A stretch of 64,000 nucleotides of DNA from Paraphysoderma sedebokerense (taxonomy: Eukaryota; Blastocladiomycota; Physodermatomycetes; Physodermatales; Physodermataceae): positions 62,001 to 126,000 of the forward strand of contig JAHLJZ010000021.1 of assembly GCA_025602915.1 (NCBI GenBank). The letters run 5' to 3'. The notes under the pieces are model-generated. The model saw nothing but the letters and a program-made list of their open reading frames with translations. It searched no databases and had not been told where the DNA came from. Positions 46,228 to 59,400 of this stretch are shown here, in pieces. How positions within the stretch are numbered: the first letter of the stretch is position 1; each line of letters starts with the position of its first letter. The position numbers and the translations under genes are program-made.

Positions 46228-47157
46228 ATGTTCCTCATTAAGAAGTTAAAATCGTCGATTGCCACGTCCTCTTCATCTGAATCAGAAGCGCCAACCTCAC
46301 AAAAAACACAATCCGCACAAGATACTCTCGCTTCCCTTGGTATCGATCCATCACTACTTGAAGACCCAGTCATTGATGATGAGGAGAACGATCATTTAGA
46401 CGAAGTGGAGGGAAAATTAGAGGTTTGGAGTTAATTGATTCTATGAGACTGTACATTTTGTGCTAACCAAATCAATTATGGTTACATGAACCATTTTCTC
46501 GGTCCACTCTATCACGATATATAATCTTATTCTGATCATACTTAACAACAACAAAAAATAATCGAAGAAAGAAAGAACTCAAAAGCGTTCATACGACACG
46601 AGCTAAACCATCGTCAAACTTGAAAGCTAAACCACTTTCTAAAGCTCAACCACAATCTTCAAAACAACAGGTCAATCCGTCGGTAGCATCTAAAACTCAG
46701 CAGTTGAGTAACATACAGACAAGTCAGGAAGTACCGACGCAGCCGACGATTAATTTAGATCAGATTCATGAATTGTTGAATCAGGATTTAGATGAAGAAG
46801 AAGTTGAATTGGATGAATCTGAAATGCCAGAATTAGAAGTTTGTGTCGTTTTTGGGTTTTTTTTTTATTTCTATTTCGCTTTTAAGCTGTGATTGCTTCT
46901 ATGAGCTTACATTCTTGAGATGTTATTTCATGTCCTTGCCTTTGTCATTATTCCATGATGGGTTTTTTTCCTGGTGACTCGCAGATGTGACCTGATGTAC
47001 TGACATTCTCTCGTAGGCACAATTGAAAGAACTATTGGGAGATTTATCACCCGAGGAAATTGCACTATTAGAGTCAGAATTGGGAGGGCCAGAAAATGAA
47101 TCGGAGAAGGAGGCCATAGAGAAATCACAGCAACATATTAACGATGAAAATACTTAA
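46228..47157 (+). CDS. Orphan small acidic protein
   Basis: Three exons (46228-46422, 46572-46838, 47017-47157) close in frame, giving 200 residues rich in Ser, Gln, Glu and Asp. Repeated short acidic-hydrophobic segments are visible: LGIDPSLLEDPVIDDEE, LDQIHELLNQDLDEEEVEL and LKELLGDLSPEEIALLESEL. These look like amphipathic helices of a scaffold or adaptor. I know no family with this order. The ATG at 46228 is the first Met in frame, but an upstream exon is possible. Confidence 0.5.
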
Positions 47158-47328
47158 GTGGCGAAACTAAAGGTTGGAATTATCTGATTTTAGGACAATA
47201 AATTATGTTATCGTCAGACATTCAAGTGATGCGAATCGATTGGGCAGGATACAGTTTACGAGACAAATTGTTAATGGTGATTAATTTACATCTGCTTTTG
47301 TACTCCAAGAATCGTCTTTCCGGAGATA

Positions 47329-49003
47329 TTATGCGAACCGCCTTTCCAGACTTCGAAACACTGTCCTAATTTGGTCTAAATCCTTAGCACCGATATCAAC
47401 CATGCCTTTGTTTTTCTTCTTCCCCACGTTCTCTTCGCTTTTCCAATATTCTTCAACGAGTTCATCACCTAACCAGGTACCTCTGCTAACATTCACCTTT
47501 TTACTCCTCATTTCGTTCTCGCCCACAATAAATATAAAATTGTACCGTTTAGTCACGGCATTTCGAATTTTCTTTGAGAGAGTAAGATTCGAGAGATCCA
47601 CGTCAACATAATAATTAGGCGCACCATATGACAGATTACCCCCAGCGATTGTAAAGTCACTCCCATTCGACACTTCAGAATCTCCGTGGGCTAACTCCTT
47701 CTTCACCTGTTGAGCGTAATTCACAATCTCCTCGTTCGTCATCGTCACAGGGATGACAATCCCTTGTCTAGGTGATAACCAAAAAGGCCATTTTCCATGA
47801 TAATGTTCACACAAGATTGCAAACATTCTTTCTAAACTACCTAGAACAGCTCTATGAATGATGACTGGATTCTCGAATCCACCTTTTGAGTTTTCATACA
47901 CAAGGTTAAATCGTGATGGTAACTGAAAATCTAACTGAATTGTACCACATTGGTGTAACTTATTTGAAGAATCCGAGATTTGTAAGTCAATTTTAGGACC
48001 GTAGAATGCACCGTCACCAGGAGAAACGGTATATGGTAAATTCAAATTCTCGAGGGCAGTTTGAAGTGAGGATTCTGCTTGTTCCCAGGTTGATAAAGAA
48101 CCGATATAGTTTTTTTCCGGGCGAGTGGAAAGTGTGATTTTGTATGAATGAAATCGAAAGATGGAGTAAATTTGGGTTAAGAAGTTTAGAGTTTGTGTGA
48201 TTTCGCTGGTGATTTGGGAGGTAGAACAAAAAATGTGGGCATCGTCTTGATGAAATCGACGAACTCTAGTGAGACCAGATAACGCTCCGGACGCTTCGTT
48301 TCTGTATAACAAATAACATAATCATTAGTGTCAGTAATTTAAACAATACATTCTGCGCGGGACCAACGATATGATCGAATCGAACTCGAGGCGAGAGATA
48401 CCACTAGTCACATTGGAATATCCAAAATTACCTATGCAACGAACTAAAATCTGCTAATCGAATAGGTAACTCCCTATAAGACCGATTTGTCGATGCGAAA
48501 ATCAAGCAATGTGCAGGACAATTCATCGGTTTAAGTCCGTACACTTCCTCATCGGCCACATCCAATTCTACATTTTTAGTCTCTACTAAACTCTTCTCAT
48601 TCAAGTGTACCGTAGCATCATCAAGGCCTTCATTCCCATTCACCAAAAACATATCTTCTCTATAATTTTCCCAATGCCCACTTACTTCCCATAATTTCTT
48701 TTTAAATATCAACGGAGTCATTACTTCTTCGTAACCATATTTTACATATGCCGATCGTATCAATGAAATCAACTTGTTGATAATTCGAGTACCATGTGGT
48801 AACATAAATACAGATCCGGGAGAAACTGGGTGAAAATAAAATAATGATTGGTCTCTACCGATGGTTCTATGGTCAAAAAGTGATAATGAGGGTTGGGGTG
48901 TAGTGGATTGTGAGGCGGAAGAGTATAATCGTCTGCTACATCTTGCTAGATGAGAGCGATGAGATAGCAATGGTTTTATCAAACCAAATAGATGTGTGTT
49001 CAT
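47329..49003 (-). CDS. MST1: Mitochondrial threonyl-tRNA synthetase
   Basis: Class II synthetase charging mitochondrial tRNA-Thr. Two exons, 49003-48432 and 48301-47329, 514 residues. The start at 49003 gives a basic, Ser-rich leader (HRSHLARCSRRLYSSAS) typical of a mitochondrial presequence. The longer frame back to 49111 lacks this property. No N-terminal TGS or editing domain is present, as in yeast Mst1. Motif 1 region: LPHGTRIINKL. Zinc/substrate block: GLKPMNCPAHCLIF. Motif 2: LADFSSLHRNEASGALSGL and RRFHQDDAHIFC. Motif 3: VIIHRAVLGSLERMFAIL. The anticodon-binding domain begins at WLSPRQGIVIPVT and ends VFRSLERRFA. Confidence 0.95.
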
Positions 49004-49256
49004 TGTGCGGATTTTAGAGACGGTATTGTTAAAGTTTAAATCATGTATTAAAATTTCCTGGCAGTAGATTAACGCGAGTTTTATATTTTGTTTACACTGA
49101 TCGACGTCCATAACAACAGATTGTTACTCGCTATTTTATACATTATGAAAGCTTAAGATTATACATAATTTTCTCCAGCAATATTACCCTCCATCTTAAC
49201 GTCAATTCCAATCTACGGGACATCCACATATATAGTCGGGAAGACTTTCACCATCT

Positions 49257-50544
49257 TTACTTTGTTCTCATTTTTTCCAACGTTTCTTCCTTCTGCCGCT
49301 GCAGTATTTCTTGGGCTACAAAAACAAAAAATCAATATCAAAGAGGTTCATTTCCAGGTAATAATTATAGAAGATATAATTAAGGACAACACAAAAGATC
49401 GCGCCAAACTTGCCTTCTGAAGCAGTAGTGTTGTAAGATAACGATGCTTGATTGAAAGGATTTTCGGGCGATTTTTGCCATTTCTTCCACAATAATTGTT
49501 CCAGCTGCAAATACAAATAAATAGAATGTTAGACATATGTGGTAATACCGGGCGATGTCGATAGTTGATCGAAAACCTGTGTCAACCGTAACCCTGGATT
49601 CTCGGCCTTCAGTATTGGCAACTCTCGATCTTTATAAGCAGCGTATGCGGCTACACATTTAAAACAGAGAACGAAAATTAATTATAAAATTCCTACTCTG
49701 AAATTCCTGAATCAAACCAAAATTACCTTTAGCCCGTCGTTCCGGATGTCTATCCAATTTATCCAAGGCTTTATTGACAGTCGTTTCGGTAGTCGCTAAA
49801 TCAAGTAACTCCAAAGCAGCATCGATCCCGCTAGCCTGATACTCTGGAATCTCCATCGGTTTATTTTCAGCCGCATATTCTTCGACTTTGGCTGTCTTTT
49901 TGGCAGCTTTTTTAGCTTCCCCTGAGAGTGAGATTGACGTGGAAGGTGATAATTTCTGTTTGGCGGCGGGGGCTTTGTATTTTGATAATTCTTTTTCTTC
50001 GGCGGCAAGTAGTGCGGCTTTCTCGGCTTCTCGTTTAGCTTTTTCTGCCTACATTGGAATTAATAGCCGGAAATTCAATTAAATGGAACTTCGAGACCAA
50101 TGAGGGAGGTGACGCAAAGAATCCGGTAGAATTTGAAGAATGCAATGATACAGCATCAGGATTATCTATACCTTTCTTTGAGCTTCTAATTCCTTTTTGG
50201 CATTCTTTTTGGCTCCGACTGACCACTCAGCTGATAACGAAAATTGAAAGCACCGAAGCTAAATGTTAAGTCAACTGAACAAACCAAGATTCGACAAATC
50301 GATGAAATAAATTACCGGCGTCTTTTGCTTCTCTAGTATTATAAAAAAGCCAAGAATGAATATACAAAAGTAAACAAATTCATCAATTTTGAGTCAAATT
50401 GAAAGAAAAAGAGGTTCTTGTTCAAGATTATTTGCAAACGTACTTTACAGCCGCCGCTTTCTGTTCCTTTTCCTGCTTTGCTGCAGCTTTTTTTTCTTTG
50501 GCGGCAGTAACTTTTGTATTCTCGCCTTTAAACTTCTTTGGCAT
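49257..50544 (-). CDS. CCDC124 / Lso2-type ribosome-associated coiled-coil protein
   Basis: Ribosome-binding factor that protects idle 80S ribosomes and helps recovery from starvation (known for human CCDC124 and yeast Lso2). Seven exons (50544-50444, 50332-50316, 50230-50172, 50048-49727, 49650-49577, 49504-49414, 49315-49257) close in frame, 240 residues. MPKKFKGENTKVTAAKEKK is the near-invariant start. A Lys/Ala/Glu coiled coil follows, then the C-terminal domain LDRHPERRAKAAYAAY, LKAENPGLRLTQLEQLLWK and KSPENPFNQASLSYN. The protein extends about 25 residues past the usual end. Exon 2 is 17 nt. The last intron appears to use a GC donor (GCAAGT). Confidence 0.92.
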
Positions 50545-50825
50545 TTTGAAGTGTAAAAAAATGAAAAGTTGTAGATAATATAAAACGTAATTTATATCGA
50601 TGTAATTAGATTAAAAGTGGATTGAAAGAAATTGTATATTGTCAGTCACTTTTGGACTTGTCCCACCGTTCAGGAGTAAACGCTTAATTTCCATCTCGTC
50701 CGGACTCCGGAGTCAGTTTAACGAAATCTTAGAATACGTTACATTCATTTCTTATCATTGGTACATCCGTCCCCCTCTCCAAACCAGAAAACATTATAGA
50801 TTGAAGAGTCTCAGTATTCGGAGAA

Positions 50826-52123
50826 ATGGCCGGTGTAAAATGTAACTCAGTTCTATAATCTTCTTGAACGACCATTCCCACTCACACACTTGATCTTTTA
50901 ATTCTCTGTCATAAATTTAGCGTACGTACTTCAACCATTCTATTCAACCAAATCATTACAACCATCATAAACCAATACGAAAACTCTTTCAATTCTCCCT
51001 CTTGATTCAACCAATTTCGGTCCCAATTTGGATACCATTGATCTTGAGAGGCTAACTACCCACCCTCTTTATCTTGACGCAATAGAATCATAGCGTTAGC
51101 ATTTTCCCTTGCGACGGGTGTATTATTAGTTATCCTATCATGTGCATTATTCCAGTACGTAATATTCAGAACCGGGATCTCTGGAATCAGTGGTTGATGA
51201 AAATGATAGTAACGGTTCTTTTCATTCTCTTCGTATCTTCGATTTTGCGACTCTTCGTGATACTTTTGTACATTCCATCTCCGAATTTACATTATTTTTA
51301 AATTAATTTTTAAACAGAAATTGGTGGCCTTTATTCGTTGGTATGTGATATCTCGATAATCCCCAAGTTAATCCCTCATAAGTTCGTAACCTAACCCATG
51401 ATCCGTCCATCCTAATTCGGTTTTTACGATCATTCCTTTGTCCTTTACCACTTGATTTGTATTTCCAATCCGATGAATGGTTCCGTTATTGATTGATGTG
51501 TTGATATCGGTTCCAGTGTTTACGTATATCCTTGCGCCGTTTCCGAATATGATTTTCGGTCGATGCGCTGGCAGTGACGATTTATTTTCCGATAACAACA
51601 GGTACGAGGAACTTCCAATCGAATATGACCTTCTCTGTATCCGTTGACACTTTATCTAACTATACCATCTTAATCAATTCCCTCTTTCTCTCATTCCCTT
51701 TCATGACCCGAACTACGTTCCCTCGCGTCCCGCCATTCGATTTACCACCTCTACTCTACTCTTTCCACCAACCACTTCGTTGATTCAATTATTTATGAGA
51801 AACAGTGGACTAAAAGATATAGGATACTTTATCACCTCCTTCTTTATCGTCACGGGGTTTGGGTTACCAATGGTCCTAGCACACGCGCATGTTGTACGTC
51901 ATCCTCCTTTCCTTTTTCACTACACCTCCATCGAATCAAATTCATATTATCACTCACTCACTCACTCACAACTGGCTTTTTGTTGTATTTTTCCCAAAAT
52001 TTATAAAATTCGAAGATCGCACCGGAGGCTGCGACAATGTCGATAATAGGGGGAATGTTAGTTTACATTACGGTGATAGTCTATACTAAAGTATTCTCCG
52101 GGGAGAGTGAAAGTTACTGGTAA
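50826..52123 (+). CDS. VPS55: Vps55 family endosomal membrane protein
   Basis: Small four-span protein that works with Vps68 in late-endosome-to-vacuole sorting. Six exons (50826-50841, 51094-51154, 51318-51340, 51517-51601, 51800-51893, 52016-52123) close in frame, 128 residues. The sequence is canonical: MAGVKSLAFSLATGVLLVI, LSCALFQNWWPLFVVFTYI, LAPFPNMI, GLKDIGYFITSFFIVTGFG and LPMVLAHAHVIAPEAATMS. The gene is split into unusually short exons (16, 61 and 23 nt at the start), so no long open frame marks it. It ends with a GESESYW tail. It is divergent from the CCDC124 gene, 282 bp between start codons. Confidence 0.93.
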
Positions 52124-52697
52124 ATAAAAAAAAAAGTGGTTGGAGTGGAAATGGGGTTGTGAAGGTGTTGTATATTTGGGGCTTGTATGAATGTTTTAGT
52201 ATATTAGTATGGTTTGTAGACATTTTGAAGTTGTGAATATATTACAGATGATTGAAACCCCTGCATTGATAATTATGGTTATTTGATGGGGCAGAAAGTA
52301 ACATCAAAATTAAGGTAGTTTGGTGTGTCTTGCTGTTTTGGTTTAATCATCAAGCAGGTTGAATAGTACTGCATGCAAACGTTTTGCTAAGAAGATGACT
52401 CTACAAAAATATGAATCAAGATGGAAAGCAAATTCATGTATTAATCTTGATCTAAAACAGTTTTCCATTAGCTTAATTTGCATTGTGCAATTTCTAGCAT
52501 TTGATTATAACCTAAACCCACGATCCACAATCCCTCAAAACCTCACAAAAAAGATTTTGTGATAACTACAATAATGGAAGTATATACAATGACTTGTATT
52601 CAATGCACTAGAATAGGACAAATAGTAAAACGAAAATAGACAGTTATGCTTTTAGTAAGAAGACAAAAAACGAGGGTGGTGATCATCAAAACTAGTT
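52124..52697. other. Convergent 3' flanks
   Basis: About 570 bp of AT-rich sequence between VPS55 and the HMG-box gene. No gene or repeat was recognised. Confidence 0.45.
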
Positions 52698-54443
52698 TTA
52701 ATCTTTTCTCCTCTTCTTTCTACCCCGTTCTTGCACCATGTTTCCACCGTCGTCGTCAACACCGTCAAGGTTTTCGTCTTGCGGGTTACCGATCCTCCTT
52801 GAATTCCTTTGAGCAGCTGCAACTTGCTGTGGTGAAGGAGCATTCGTCGGTTTCTGTGTTACAGAGTGATTCATATCTGGAAACCTCCCTCCTTCCGACA
52901 CACCACCTTCCCTGACAGGGTTGCCCTGTCCGTGGGGATTCGGCCAACCCTGTGGAGTCTGTCTGTAGAGATCTTGGTAAAGAAAATTCCCTAAATTGAC
53001 TCCTCCATTGTTCATCGGTGTAAACCAAGGTAAGACACCCACGCCACCTTCCGAAGGTCGATTATTTAGCATTGACGGTTGGATAGCAAAAGAGTTGGCT
53101 GTCGATGAGTTTGGATGAGAAGGATTATGTTCATTGGAGTGGTGCATTTGGCCCGGAACAGGCTGACGTGAAGAATTCGGTATTGCTGCAGCAGTTGTAC
53201 TAGTAGGTGTGGGAGGTCCAGTTTGAGGTGATATCTGAGACTGGGGCGCAGACGAAGGAGCCGTGGGGTTACTGGATGGCTGGGCGGACGAATCTTTGTT
53301 ATGCTTGTATTCCGCAAATTCGCTGTCGTAGACGACTTTGGCCGCTTTATATCGGGCGTCATACTCCTGTTGAATGGAAATTGAGAAGAGGAGAGATCAG
53401 ATTGAGTTTGCCTACTCACGAGAAGGCAAAAAGAACATACCAATTTCTTTTCAGCAGGCAATTCTTTCCACAGAGTACCCATAATTCTGGCAACTTCTTG
53501 CTGATTGATTCCCGGATTCTCTTCTGAAATTTTATCCCTCACATCATGACAGAACAGCATATAAGAACTCAAAGGTTTCTTTGGCGCATTAGGGTCCCGC
53601 GGTATCTTTTTCTTTGGCGGCTTGACTGGGGCCCGGGCATTGGATTCTTCGTTTGGCAATTGAGCGGCATTCTCGCCATTCGTCTGAGCAGCGCTATTAG
53701 GGTGGCCATTTGGGAAATCTGACGGTCGAGTTGAAGACTGCTGAGGTATATTTCTTGGATAGTCTGAGAGCACGGGGGACGATGGTACTGAAGACTTTGT
53801 GTACTTTGAAAACATTTCCGATATTTTGAAATGTGTTTCTGCCGACTGACGAAAGAGGAGAGAGAGCTGTAGTATGCAGATTGTTAGCTGGAGAGTTGCG
53901 TTGCTTTTGCGTCCAGCAATCGGGTCATTTTTCAAGAGACAACTCGATAGGGAGTGCCGAAACAAAAAGAAAAAGACTAAGGCTATGCAGAAACCAACGC
54001 AGGTAATCAAGAAGCAAGGGCTCGTTTTCGATTATTAAAACCGACTGCATCTCTCATTTTTACGAGCTCAAGACTTTTTTAACACATTTCGCCTTTTACC
54101 ACTTGTCCCTAACTTTGCATACAAGAAGAGAAATCAAGAAGGAGTCATTTACCTCACTCATGTCTTGAGTTGTCATGACGACTGTTCTTGTGTTTCCGAT
54201 GGTGTTGAGGCCATGAGAGGCGGCGGAAGCTGGACGGATGGCGGGAGGGGGCGGGGGGTTTGCTGGATGGCCAAACAGGCTGTGGTACTGGGAGATGAGG
54301 GAAGCGTAGGAGGAGGAAGAGTTTGGCGGTGGCGGAGGAGGGAGATTGTTTGGTTGTTGCTGTTGCTGCTGGGGAGTGGGGAAGGGACGGTAGGAGGGAG
54401 GGATGGGATGGGATGGGTTGTTGGTTGTGCTCTGAGGATTCAT
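52698..54443 (-). CDS. HMG-box protein (Hmo1/HMGB-like)
   Basis: Nuclear architectural DNA-binding protein. Three exons (54443-54153, 53866-53441, 53366-52698) close in frame, 461 residues. An N-terminal Pro/Gln/Ser-rich segment (with a run of six Gln and of six Pro) is followed by a helical stretch, LLFRQSAETHFKISEMFSK, as precedes the box in fungal Hmo1-type proteins. One HMG box at about residues 180-255: RDPNAPKKPLSSYMLFCHD, ENPGINQQEVARIMGTLWKE, YDARYKAAKVVYDSEFAEY. The tail is Ser/Pro/Asn-rich and ends with the acidic-basic DDDGGNMVQERGRKKRRKD. The family is certain; assignment to Hmo1, a regulator of ribosomal protein genes in yeast, is inference. Two CACGTG elements lie about 270-300 bp upstream. 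Confidence 0.8.
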
Positions 54444-54834
54444 TTGCGGCAACTGCACTGCTGTTGACAACACAGTCACTGGTCTGTTCCCTCGGTGGGG
54501 TGGGATGTGATGCAGTGATGGGGTGATTCCACACACTCTGTCTGCAGTGGTGTACACTGTATATGCGGGCAGGGTGGGCTGCTTGCTGTGTCTGCTGGAG
54601 AGTTCCCTCGGTTCCCTCTCTGTGCGCCTGAATTCAAGTTGCCTGAACTTGTCTGGGGGAATGAGTCGAGAGTCCAGTCTGACTGGTGTTTGTGTTTGCC
54701 CGCATCCCGCCACCATCACGTGATTCCTCCCTCTCCACCACGTGTCCCCTTGTCCCCCCCTGATTGTCCATTGCAATAATCAATGTCATGTAATATTTCA
54801 TGTATCAGTAGATTTCCAACTCTCATCAGTATAT
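54444..54834. promoter_or_regulatory. HMG-box gene upstream region with TCACGTGA and CACGTG
   Basis: TCACGTGA at 54716-54723 is a perfect 8-bp palindrome, and CACGTG lies at 54739-54744, both upstream of the HMG-box start at 54443. The rest of the gap, up to the stop of the next gene, is GC-richer than its surroundings and has no gene. Factor binding is inferred. Confidence 0.4.
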
Positions 54835-56227
54835 TTACACTCGCCCCGCACCCAATAGCTCAGACACTGACACCGGAACCTTCAATCCCTCCGTCACAGT
54901 GCGAACCCATTCAACCCGTCCCGCTCCAACCCCCCAATCCACTGGCCCCGATATCGACACTGGCAACAATACACTCCGCGAGGCAATCATATCCCCTATC
55001 AAACTGGTGATGGTCGTCGTGATCCCCCCAAACCCAGCTGGAAGCTGAAAGTCGAGAATCGGTCGAAGGGTGGTCGCACCCGCTGATCGACTGGGCAACG
55101 CTAAATTCCGAACCCCGACTCGAATCACCCTGTTATCCGCCAAGTTGAAATTCACAGCTGTACTGTTGACTGCGACCGAAATTGGCAGTGGGTTGACCAT
55201 GTTGATCTAAATATCGAATATTGAATTGTTAGTTTGGTGGGACATGAATAAACGGCTCTGGAAACAGGCCAAGAACTGAAAAAAATAAAATTGATTAAAA
55301 TACTTACCGATGTCTCTAGACTCATCTGACTTATAAAAATGCCACTGAATTTTACATCGCGAGGAACAATTCCTTGTACTTGCGGCAATGTAAAGTTGGA
55401 CACGGGAGGTAAAGGATCGCTGCCCAGAGTCGGGTCTTCGGTCGTTGAAGCTACGAAATGAACAAAAAAAGATTAAAACCTGTCACTCTCTAATAATTCT
55501 ATCCAAGATAAAATTTACCAAATATTGGTTGATTCCTCAACAAAGAAGATATTAATTTAGACGTAGTAATATTAGCCAAGGATACCACCCGACTGACACT
55601 CGTCGAAGGGACAGACAATCCCAGCGCCGTGGCCCTGACATCACCCGAGAACACTATTTCTTCCAAATCCTTTGAAAGTCCTGTCCCCGAAATTTCTCTA
55701 ATCATCCTAGAAATCACTCCTAAATCGCCTAAACCCAATGCACTACTAAACTGCAATTTAGTCCGTTGACTTTTATACAATTCCAACGTCGGTAACGGAA
55801 CTTCAACGATAATAGGTTTATTGTCCACTTTTGTGGAAACAGTGAATACCGCTGGAGCCAATGTCGTTGAGAGCGGTAACCCCATTAAAAATACATCACC
55901 GGTGAAATTAAATGATATCGAGTTATTAGGATTCATAGTTACATTGATATCGGATGGGTACAAAAAGAACGGATTATCGGCGAATACATTTTGAATGACT
56001 TTCGGGACAATAGCGAAAAGAATAACTAGTACGAGAATAATAATTAAAATTGAAGTAACCACACAACAAATGATTGCCTGTTTCTTTGTAGGTCGTCGAC
56101 GAATACAACAGTGTCGGAAATGAAAACGTTTTGTGGATTTCAAGTCTCGTTCAGAGTCGTTCGGTGTCGGCGGTAACGGTAGCTCCTTTTCGGATGGAAT
56201 TTGCAAGGTTAACGAGGATATCGACAT
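54835..56227 (-). CDS. Fungal DUF3712/LEA2-like membrane protein (vacuolar or secretory)
   Basis: Three exons (56227-55519, 55450-55308, 55206-54835) close in frame, 407 residues. A cytosolic N-terminus (ending RHCCIRRRPTKKQ) leads into one membrane span, AIICCVVTSILIIILVLVIL, and a long lumenal or exterior part rich in beta strands. That part carries several potential N-glycosylation sites (NVT, NFT, NIT). The pattern of paired beta-sandwich halves with FNFTGDVFLMGLPL and later LDFQLPAGFGGITTTI fits the fungal DUF3712 family, which is related to LEA2-type folds. Function of the family is poorly known; some members are vacuolar membrane proteins. Confidence 0.65.
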
Positions 56228-56455
56228 TTTCTGGTGGAAAAAAGAAGTTTACCGGACATGTATATCTCCATTCGCATTTTCAACCACGGATGCATTCATG
56301 ACACGAAGCCCAGCAACGGGCTGAAGATTGTGCGACTGCTAATGCGGCTAGTGATGATCGAGTCTTATAAGTGATTGCTGACGACAATAATACCAAACTC
56401 AGTTTATTTACAAACTTCAGTAAAACCAAATCAAATAGGTCATTCTAAGTATGAT

Positions 56456-59400
56456 TTATTTCAACGCCAACACTTCTTCGTCTGTTTCATCTTCCTCATC
56501 GTCACCTAACCACTCCACCAATGCGTTCTCGTAACTCGTTGGAAAATGATCCAAAAACATACTCCTTTTTAATATAATTTCCGTGAGGTTATCGGGTTTG
56601 GATGACTCAATGATATACCGTTTCGTGATATCTGTTGCCGTGAGATTTAATATTTCAGACGAAGACGCACTGACCCGCGTTGAATCTGATTGCTTTTGAT
56701 CTTTTAAACTGGACAAAAATGGCTTGAACTCATTCACCCGGTGGTTCAACTGTTCTATATCCTCCTGATTATTGTTCGATGGTATGGACGTATCGGGTTG
56801 TACTTTACGCCCAAAGGGAAGAGAGAAAGAAGGTAGGTACGAAGAAAACGAAGACGATGTAGGTTTTGGCTCTGTCGATGAGGGTACCTCGTTCGAGGAG
56901 GAAAAGTTACCACTGCTGTTGGCAAACAATTGAGGGTCGGATTGAGAAGCTGGAAGAATTTGGCGGATGTGATAAATTTTTCCGGGAATAACGAGCTGTA
57001 AAAGAAAATTCAGCAAGAATTTTTGAATAAATAGTCAAATCTACGAATCAGGTATTCCACCTTTGGATTCACATTGGCTTGAATAACATGTTCGCGACAT
57101 TTATCAATCAATTTGATCCTAGCCTGCAACGACGGGTCCTGATCGTCTACTGATTTCCGGCGAAACAGCTACAAAAGTGATTAGCACCATGACATAATAC
57201 CACCTCGTCGCAATCAATCTGAAAAAAATAATGCACGAACCGAGGTCAACTCGTCGAAACAGGAATCAACACCACTAAAAGCGGCGATAGCTAAACTTCT
57301 TAAATCTAAGACACTACCGTAACTCAATCTACAGACTACATCAGAATCAAGAACAAACGAATCGATGAGCTCTTCATATTGCGAAGCGACGTTCAACGAC
57401 AATATAGGAGGCGGAGCAAACGCAAAACAGTGGATCGAGAAATCGGGGTCTGATAAAACGAGACGCAGTTGCGGAAGGTACAGTTGATGTAACAGAATCG
57501 TGAAGAGTGCGGCTGTTCCGGCCCCTAGTTCATAAAGAAAAAAAAGAATTGCGGTGTTAGGAATGGATAGGTTTAAAATATAATGGACATGAGAGTGGAA
57601 AGTACCCATTGAATGTCCTACAACCACCAATTTTTTTGCTTTCTTCTCGAGAATATGTTCTTTTACGTCAGGCCAAACATTCTGAATGAACCAATCTGCT
57701 GATGATTTCATCCCACCTGTGGTAGTGGTTAGTATAAATATAAGTCATACACAACATAAATACAAAAAAATATCGTACGGTGAACTAGGCCATCGTTTCC
57801 CCATTTTTGGTAATCGCAGATCAAATCGGTAAGGGTATCGGCCGCATTCTACAAACAAAATAAAGAGTTAAAATAGAGATAAAAAGTTCACATCATAAAA
57901 TTCTAATACAAACCATAGTGCCTCGAATGCTCACTACCAGATGTTGTGTGTCCTTTTCCCAAACAATGAAATAGTGAGGTTTGAAAACACCGCCCGCGCT
58001 TACTTCATGTGCTAGAATATCGTCTTCTGTTAAATGCGTCAAGTACTCTAATAACGTGGCTTTGGTGGTCGCTCGTCGAAGAGAATCTTTGACGATTCCG
58101 TTTCCTCGCCCAAGAATATTGAGGACTAGCGAGCCCTGTGAATTTGATTACAAGTTAATCTTTATCGTGGGGATTTGAAGCTATAATAAAAGGCGTACAT
58201 AGGCGACGGTAGTATATTTCACGTAATGCAAAGATTCACGGATAAATGCACGGTCAAAGACAATGTGATGAGTTCGTGGTCTGTATCAGGATGAAGTGAT
58301 TAGAGTTGGGAGCATCAAAGTAGCCAGTTCAACACGACGACTTACACTTCCACATTTCGATAGTATTTCTCCAGAAGCATAATGCCAACGATCCATTCCA
58401 TGTTCGATACACTATCAATGCCCTGGCTAAAGGCTGCAACAATTTGAAGTAAACTTTTCAACGTTTGGCGTGTGGCCGCTGACATGACAAAAGATGAGAG
58501 TACTGAATCAAGCGAAAATATATCAAGTGAAGACGACGGTGGAGAATCGTTGAATGTGACTTGGTTTTGTGCCGACTGAGACGAGTCGGTTGACTGGGGA
58601 GGAGGCGTTGACAGGGATGAAGATTTGAACGGATCTTCAATTTCGACTTCTGAAGGTTTGCCAAATCCAAACCATGATCGCCAGCTAGATAACTTTCCGC
58701 TACGATTATTAACATCCACAATGTCCTCTTTGATATCGGTCTCGACTAGTTTTTCGTCAGTTTGAACGTAAATCTGTTCTTGGGGATCACCCGCATCTTC
58801 CGGGGGTTCCATCACTAAATGATCGCGATTTTCGACGACATTCTCGATTTGCTGATATTTATAATACGTTTTTATTTGAATAGCACCGGTATTAATCACG
58901 TCTTTGGTGAGGTCAGACACTGGTGTGAGTGTAGTGGTTTGAAGCCGATTGAACAGTTCGAGCCAGCTGGAAACCGCAAATCAGGTTACTTGAACGGATG
59001 AGATAAGAGAATGCACAAGAAGAAATACCTTGTAAATTGATCGGGCATCTTTTCCAAATACGATAACCGAAGCTCCGCACGACCAAGATGCTCGTCCGGT
59101 ACAAATACGTTGGCACTGTAGACGTCAAGCTGTCGTTTCAAATCAAATTAGCATAAACTTACAACGGGGGCAAACAATATTAAAATACCGAACCTGTATC
59201 ATTCCAAACATTTGCAAGTGATAATTGATAAAAAAGTCAAAAGATTCCTGCCAATTTCCGGTAGATCCATCAGCCACCGATGTGTTAAAGATTTGATCTC
59301 CAATTCTGATTCTAACATAAGGATTTTTAACGGGCTTATGAAGATCCAACTGGATTATCTTCACTCTCATTTTCCCTAATAACCGCAAACGTTTAAATTT

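Noticed and set aside
49004-49111. Upstream start for the mitochondrial ThrRS
   Set aside because: The extra 36 residues are acidic/hydrophobic and would hide the presequence-like leader that begins at 49003.
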